NCBI GenBank assembly: GCA_000827265.1
Contig: KN834780.1
Location: forward strand, 279,415 to 343,414
Source: Collybiopsis luxurians FD-317 M1
Taxonomy: Eukaryota > Basidiomycota > Agaricomycetes > Agaricales > Omphalotaceae
Direction of reading: 5' to 3'
Length of the DNA stretch: 64,000 bases
Notes under the pieces: model-generated
What the model was told of the DNA's origin: nothing
The model's input: only the letters and a program-made list of their open reading frames with translations
Databases searched by the model: none
In this document: positions 58,043 through 64,000 of the stretch, one piece after another
Position numbering within the stretch: the stretch's first letter is position 1
Layout: each line of letters opens with the position of its first letter
Program-made: the position numbers and the translations under genes

Positions 58043-58770
58043 TTAGATGAGTCTTGTCTTGGGAATCCGTACCGTCTTAATTACGGTCGCATACGGTATA
58101 CAGATGTACCGTGACCGCTGCTTCACAATGCCCCTCTGAAGCTCTTCCTCAGCATCCGACTCCGCAATCTCTTTCCCTTCTTCAACCAACTGACGTTGCA
58201 TCGCCAGCGGGACCGCCTTCCTCGTCGGCGAGATCAAATGACGGAGGATCGTATGCGTAGATTGGGAAGTAGTATCGTAGCTTGCACCTCTGCCATCGAA
58301 AGTAGATTTGGATGGAGTCGGTTTTGTTTTCAACCCGTTCAATCAGGACGCCAAAATCTCGAGGTCTTGATCGTCTCACCGAGTGGGAGCAATCTCGACA
58401 TTCTTGAAGGATTGAGGGTTTTGGAACACGGTGAACTTTCATTCGAAGTGTACGCTCAATCTGACATCTGTAATCCGAGGAAAGTATAAGATGCCGGTAA
58501 GTAATCGTTTGGCTTTATATCTAATAATGAACCATCAGAATATGGAATACGCAACCGAAAAAAGACTCTTACTCCGGGACAGAAAGATCCAAGATCAGAT
58601 ATAATCTTGAGCACGTCGATATTGCTCTTGCTTGCATCGTCAAACCCGGGAACATCGATGAGCTTGACGTCTGCTCCTGCAAACCCTCAAACTGGAATAT
58701 CAGAAATTGGACCAGGCTCGTCCAAGATTCTAATCCCTCCCCGACGAGGAATTTGGATCCTCAGCACCAC
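58043..58770 (-). pseudogene. AIG1-like P-loop GTPase remnant, copy 2
   Basis: The minus strand reads DVKLIDVPGFDDASKSNIDV (G3), LKIISDLGSFC, an intron-like gap, MSDVRL-like text and NPQSFKNVEIAPTR, a stop, DDQDLEILAS, then HTILRHLISPTRKAVPLAMQ and RQLVEEGKEIAESDAEEELQ, ending IPKTRLI at 58043. The succession DTPGFDD-like, SLKNV..T.W.-like and ILRHLI..LPL.IQREL-like matches the basidiomycete AIG1/P-loop GTPase family as I remember it. The P-loop and the N-terminus were not found, and stops are present. Confidence 0.6.
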
Positions 58771-60680
58771 CTCTATCCGTAGAGGAAGCAGCATCAGCCT
58801 TGCGCCCCAATCTAAAGTCCTCCCTCGGCGCAAGGAACGACGTCATATCAAGATATCCCAAAAACGCGACGTAATCCTCCAATCGAAGACGGGGTCGCGA
58901 CGAGGTAACATTTATACGCTGGGTGCATAACGAGTCTTTTCGGGATCAGGTTTGAATTTCGACCTCTCTCCGTCGGCTTGTCGTTTGGATTCGCTGGATC
59001 TGGTGTCGAGCTCTGAAGGAGGAGTAGCTTAGGTGGAGGGGAAGAAACGGGCCCTAGATTGAGTACGGAGGTCGAGACTGATGACGACGGTCATTATTAG
59101 TGCTGGGCATTCGGACTATGATCAGTTGCGCGAGAAGTAATTGTATTGAATTCGTGCGGGTTATTCTTGATGTTGGTCGGCGCGGAGAGTCAAGAATCGC
59201 TGTTAAGTTTCTGGGGGGTACACTTGCTGATAATTCTAGGTAGATCAAGCGTATAATTTGCTGCCTTTTCGTTATTGAGAGGTTTGGCCGTGAGTAGAGT
59301 CATACCTTCCATCTTCTGCGTTCGTTGGGCATGTCGAAGGCATCGACCAGTCAACTCTTCCGAGAGCCGTCGAGGAGGGCTGCACTGACCGGCTAGATGA
59401 CCAGAAGTGAGATAGGAAGGATAACTGCTAGAATGTCCAGCAACGATGACCGGAAGCGGAGAGATGGCCAGAAATGCACCACTGTCGTTTGGATGAGCGA
59501 ACAGCCCAAGCGTAGGTAGTGTAAACAACGTTAAATGGTGATGCATCATAGCAGGGGAAGTTGGAGCAGGTGACGCCTTTCGCCGGTATCTGGTCCATCG
59601 GATTCATCGCTGGGAGGTGTCATTGGTATTGTACCTTCATCACTCTCGCTTTCACGACTATCCTCCTCCCTATGCTATCATCCTTACTGTCATCTTCCTC
59701 CTTCACCTTTCGCTCTTCCTCGCTCTTCTCCTTATACCACCCATTCCCCAAACAAACGTGTCCTATGGCCAACCACGTTCTCTCCATCCAATACGTAACC
59801 CATAGTGCCCGTCTTCAACCATCCATGTCAACGACGACTGTCCCATTTGGCGAGCCACGCCGTCCCAAAGTCAGTCGGTTTCGAAACCGACAACGACAAA
59901 GTGGATGCCGCAGCTGATGCCAGTGAGCCCGTGGATCCACGCCCATTTCCATTCGAAGAAAGATGCCAGTTTGCAATGAAATCAAGTGAAGCGGAGTCGC
60001 TGGGGAGTGGTCATGGTACTCCTCAGCCTGGAGCCGCTTTTGGTGGTTTCGGGGATTTCGACGGTAGATTGAGTGTGTCAAAGGATAAGGGGGAGGCACC
60101 ACTGAGAGTTCGAATGGCCTCACTAGAGGGACCGGGGGATCGAGACCGCAGTCTTGATTTCACCTTCGCGCAATCCTCGAGACCCTGAGATGCACATTGG
60201 AGCAGGAGCCGTGCAAATGGCTGAGGTCTCTCCGCAAACCGGATCCATTCCTCATCCGGAGTCAGCGGGCTGAGACCAGAAGGCAGCAGAACCCGTCAAG
60301 CTATCCAGACTTCTCCTTCGGCATGAATCGGGAGAGGATATCGGTTCGTGTTCAGCAATTTTGCTGGAGTCTGCAGGAGGAACGGACGACGATCGTACAC
60401 CACATGCCATGAAACATGGTCAGTGATGATAATAGTGGACGAAACGTAAACTGGGTTTTGCAGTGGTCAATGAAGGTGAAATTTCCGAGGGTTCATCAGT
60501 GGCAGAAACAGGTAACAAGCTGAAAACAGGATTCAGTATTAGTTGAGCAGATAAACGGTTCATGACTCACTCTGGGCCCAAAAATTCTCTTCTTCATAAC
60601 TGTTGCCCGATACATTACAGCATCGCCAATTGGCACTGAGTCCTCCTCGTAAATTCCTCCCAGCTCATCCCCGTTCGTTA
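58771..60680 (-). other. Conserved minus-strand coding fragments of unknown genes, copy 2
   Basis: These are the same pieces as in copy 1: MNGDELGGIYEEDSVPIGD from an ATG at 60680, PVSATDEPSEISPSLTTAK after the intron, LLNTNRYPLPIHAEGEVWIA, LSPLTPDEEWIRFAERPQPF, LLLQCASQGLEDCAKVKSRL, SDSASLDFIANWHLSS, DFGTAWLAKWDSRR and GLFAHPNDSGAFLAISPLPV. Several stops occur, so this copy is probably not functional. Because both copies keep the same pieces, a functional parent gene probably exists elsewhere. Confidence 0.4.
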
Positions 60681-62096
60681 TCCGAAGTAACTACAGTGAA
60701 GGAAGAACGGAATTTGAATGTTTGTCTCGAATTGCGAGCTGGGAAAGGAGTCGTGTTGCTGGGAAGCGAATCGCGACCTCAGTATATATACAGACATTGA
60801 ATCAAAATGAAAGCAACAACGTACGGGTTGAAAGGGAAAAAAAAAGCAAGAAGCAAGTGATTCCAACTTCATACGACCTAGAGGAAGTTGAGAAAGTCGT
60901 GCTCTTCTTGCAGCATTTTGGCGTGAGGGAAAATGTCCGAGGCGTTGCGGTTTTGTGTTAAGCGATGGGCGCATAAATGGTCACATGGAGAAGGCGTAGA
61001 ACAGTGTGAACTTGGCTCGGACAGCGGATTTGGCCCATAAAACAGAAGCAGTTCCATTAAAAAACGGTCAAGTTGGAAGCGATTGAAAGTGTGAAAGCAG
61101 TTTAGGGCGTCAAATTAGGCGCCTTAGTAGTACTACGCAAATCCAGCCACAATGCCAGCCCTCGAAGTGCATTGAAGTGGAAATGTTGAATGGGTTTGTA
61201 AAATTGAGCACATTTGTACAAGTCTAACACGCGTATGAGGAAGTCATACGGTCGTAGTCCCATTTCGGATAGTGATGATATCGCGTCAGAAATCAGATTG
61301 ATTAATACGTCTCAACCCGAGAAATCAAGTAGTAAGTGAGACCCAAGACTACAACCCGTAAATTCTCCATGAAATCATCGGGTACGCGTTAGAATCAAGT
61401 ACTCCCGATTAATTGAGCAACAAGCCGAGGTTCAAAAAGGGTGCAAATAAGAGAACTGGACCAGTCGATATGAAATTTGAAAGGAAGCCAGATAAACCAC
61501 TACACAACCGTAGCTTGGGGCGCCAGATTAGGCTGGATCAACCGTGTAACGCAACGCTTGAAAACCGTCCTTTGTCTCCGCTCTCCTCAGCTGCCACATC
61601 CAAACTCGCGCTACGCTTAAGTCTCGCCATTAGACAGCATTACAAGTACACCGGTTGCTGCATAGCACATTGTCAGCACGTCTACCAGTCTTCTTTGTAG
61701 AACCAAACAGGATGAGAAGGTGATAGGTAGGTAATCAAGTCCGGTCGGTTGTTCAAATTAATGAAAGCACAGCGGCGGCAGTAAATAATCTTTCGAATTG
61801 AATTGGGGTTGAGAGGTTTGGCTTCCATTCTGATGATAACATGAGTGTATAAACCTGGCTTTATAAACTGTATTTGTACTGTAGACGGGTTAGGTAGAAC
61901 GCACAAGACTACTACACCAAGGAGCGAGTGGGTGATCAAACGAGTGATGTCCGGCACCGGATCTGAGAATTGAATTGAACTGTCTATGAGAGAGCCGAGT
62001 CACTGGTTCACAAAGCCTCAGCCTGACAGGTGCAGGTGTGCGACTGTTACAGCGTGACAGCTACATCTTGAACCTGAACTTCCATCATCACCGCTC
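60681..62096. other. Upstream region of NLR-C, no gene supported
   Basis: It is the co-linear duplicate of 48,319-49,725, with small indels and substitutions. It includes the putative NLR promoter. Confidence 0.5.
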
Positions 62097-64000
62097 ATGT
62101 TAAATCAAGCTCACCATTTTTCAATCCACGGTGGTCAGTTCATTTATAATGCTGGTACTGGGTCACAAACAGTCCAGAATCCTGTAATCACATATGAGTA
62201 AGCTCTCATATACTTAACAGCATTCTGTTTATATAATTGTAATTGAAAAGGCAGATCAAGTTGAAAACTCCACTTGCTCCTAGTGTCTTTAAAGGAAGGG
62301 ATGAATTGCTTGCACAAGCAGTTCAAAAACTGCACCAGGATGATCCAGCCCACTTGGCTATTCTCGGAGCTGGTGGAATGGGGAAAACTGCCTTGGCATT
62401 GCATATACTTGAAAATGAACAAGTCAAGGAAAAATTTAAGGACAAAATTTACTTTGTTCCCTGTGAAATGTGCTCGGATGCACAAAGTCTCATTCAGATA
62501 TTGATTCAAATAATGAGGTTATCAATCCCTGAAGGAAAGGCTGGATATGAAGTGCTGGAAACATATCTTGCATTTTCTCAAAGTTCCATGCTGCTGGTGC
62601 TGGATAACTTTGAAACACCTTGGAATTTGGCAAGTGATCAAAGTGCTGTCCATAACATAGTTAATCTTATAATGAAACAGAGGAAGGTGTCTGTAATTCT
62701 GACCATGAGAGCAGCAGATGGACCAGGAGCAAAGATGTGGTTTAAATTGGGCGGAGATGCAGGGCTACCTCCACTGAAGTTGGATGAAGCCAGAGAAGCA
62801 TTTATGTTGATTTCTAATTCACAAATGGAGAATATTGAAACATTAGATTGGCTGTTAACTCAACTGGACTGTATGCCTTTGGCAATCCTTCTGATTGCAC
62901 AACTTCAAAGGAAAAAGCTCACATTAGATTCTTTGGTGAAGGAGTGGAAGGATCACAAGACTGAGATGCTGCAGAATGGTGAGAGGGAAGGCAAACTCAC
63001 AAGTGTAACAGTTTCAATTGGTTTATCTCTTCAAATGCTAGAAAGGCAAAATTTAGAATGTATAAGATTACTGCCAATTTTGTCTTACCTTCCTAATGGA
63101 GTACCAATGTGGGAGGAACAATGTGATACTAAACTGTTTCCACAAATGAACACTTCTGTGAGAATATTGGTCATTCAACTTCTTGATCTGGCTATAATGT
63201 ATCAGGAAAGTGGGACATTAAAAATACTTTCACCAATTCAGGAATATATACAGATGACATATCCAGCACAGAATGAACATTTAAACTGCATGGGTGAATA
63301 TTACATGGAATTGATAAAAAACTGTGAACAAATGGAGAGCAGGGGTCAGCCAATCATTGAGCTGCACATTGCAAACATTGTTAAAGTACTTGAGGTTCAA
63401 ATTCAGAGTTCAGTCAATCAGTCATATTTGGATGCATGTAACAGAGTAATAGGATATACAAAATTCTTTCCTATGACCCTAGAATTGATTGACATTGCTT
63501 TGAGACAGAAGTGGCCTGGGAAGCAGAGTAAGAAAATAGAATTGAAATTTCAAAAAGGCTACATGTTAGAATGGTTGGGACAACTTGAAGAGGCAAAGGA
63601 AGAAATAAAAAGAATTCAGATTGCACTAAAATTTAATGTAAAGAATTACATTAAATATAGACTATCAAGAAAGAGTAGAATGAAATTCACAAGCCAATGC
63701 CTGCAGATGTTAGGTCATATTTCTCAGACGGAACATGACTACAGTGAAGCTAAAGTACTGCTTAAGGAAGCAAAATCTGCATCTGGAAATATTGGGGACC
63801 AACTTGGTGCTGCACAGTGTCAGAAAAGCCTGGGTAACATTTTTTGGATGGAATCCAAATACCCTGAAGCCAGAGCAATGCTTCTGGAAGCAAAATCTGC
63901 ATTTGTAAATATTGGGTCCCAACTTGGTGCTGCACAGTGTCTTCAAAGTCTGGGTGACATTTTGTGGATGGAAGACAAATACCCTGAAGCCAGAGCAATG
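62097..64000 (+). CDS. NLR-C: NB-ARC-like/TPR STAND NTPase, cut by window end
   Basis: Exon 1 (62097-62197) encodes MLNQAHHFSIHGGQFIYNAG and ends ITYE; after a 53-nt intron exon 2 begins at 62251 and is open to the window end. The motifs are as in NLR-B: LGAGGMGKTALAL, FVPCEMCSDAQ, MLLVLDNFETPW, VILTMRAADGPGAKMW and LDCMPLAILLIAQ. The winged-helix part reads LPNGVPMWEEQCDTKLF, which resembles NLR-A more than NLR-B at this point (NLR-B lacks the WEEQ stretch). The last 230 bp are TPR units (NIGDQLGAAQCQKSLG, MESKYPEARAMLLEAKSA). It is the duplicate of NLR-B, with differences throughout the NTPase domain. Confidence 0.92.

Larger units (their letters stand above)
58198..62400. repeat. Segmental duplication, copy 2
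   Basis: This is the partner of 45,723-50,030, in direct orientation and co-linear, ending inside NLR-C, which continues to the window end. The left flanking part (55,480-56,190) pairs with 44,905-45,650. Confidence 0.9.

Overview
The window is nuclear DNA of a filamentous basidiomycete, most likely an Agaricomycete; I cannot name the species. The evidence is short spliced genes with introns of about 45-65 bp, a Ty3/Gypsy chromovirus, a KDZ-type transposase relic, basidiomycete-type seven-TM and NLR (STAND NTPase) proteins, and a fungal Met1 homologue.

Layout. 2-5.8 kb: a five-exon NACHT protein with about 20 ankyrin repeats. 6.6-20.5 kb: an ordinary CpG-rich gene block holding a seven-TM protein, a DHA1-type MFS transporter, an unidentified gene, a CHL1/DDX11 helicase (all minus), a small secreted peptide, an endosulfine (Igo1) and an intron-containing tRNA-Thr. 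20.5-24.1 kb: repeat debris. 24.1-27.2 kb: an NB-ARC-like/TPR NLR (NLR-A) with an assembly gap in its repeats. 27.2-33.5 kb: a MITE, a KDZ relic, a TPR relic and a Met1 fragment. 33.5-43 kb: an unidentified minus-strand gene split by a complete but decayed Gypsy element (34,674-42,515, TSD ATAAG). 44.9-64 kb: a tandem duplication of about 12.4 kb. Each copy carries Met1 remains, remains of an AIG1-like GTPase, unidentified minus-strand fragments and an NB-ARC/TPR NLR (NLR-B complete, NLR-C cut by the window end).

How the parts relate. All four NLR genes, although of two architectures (NACHT-ankyrin and NB-ARC-TPR), begin with the same tiny first exon. Its product ends in an F-x-I-x-G-G-Q-F-I motif, and a phase-separated intron precedes the NTPase. 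The three TPR NLRs are paralogues with nearly identical 40-residue repeats. NLR genes and transposons share strong CpG depletion, while the housekeeping block does not. This fits an NLR compartment that is methylated and recombined like repeats yet still keeps long open frames. The best candidate for something undescribed is this NLR compartment: the shared N-terminal module, the phase-locked TPR array with two-unit alternation, and a linked GTPase relic, all moved together by segmental duplication.
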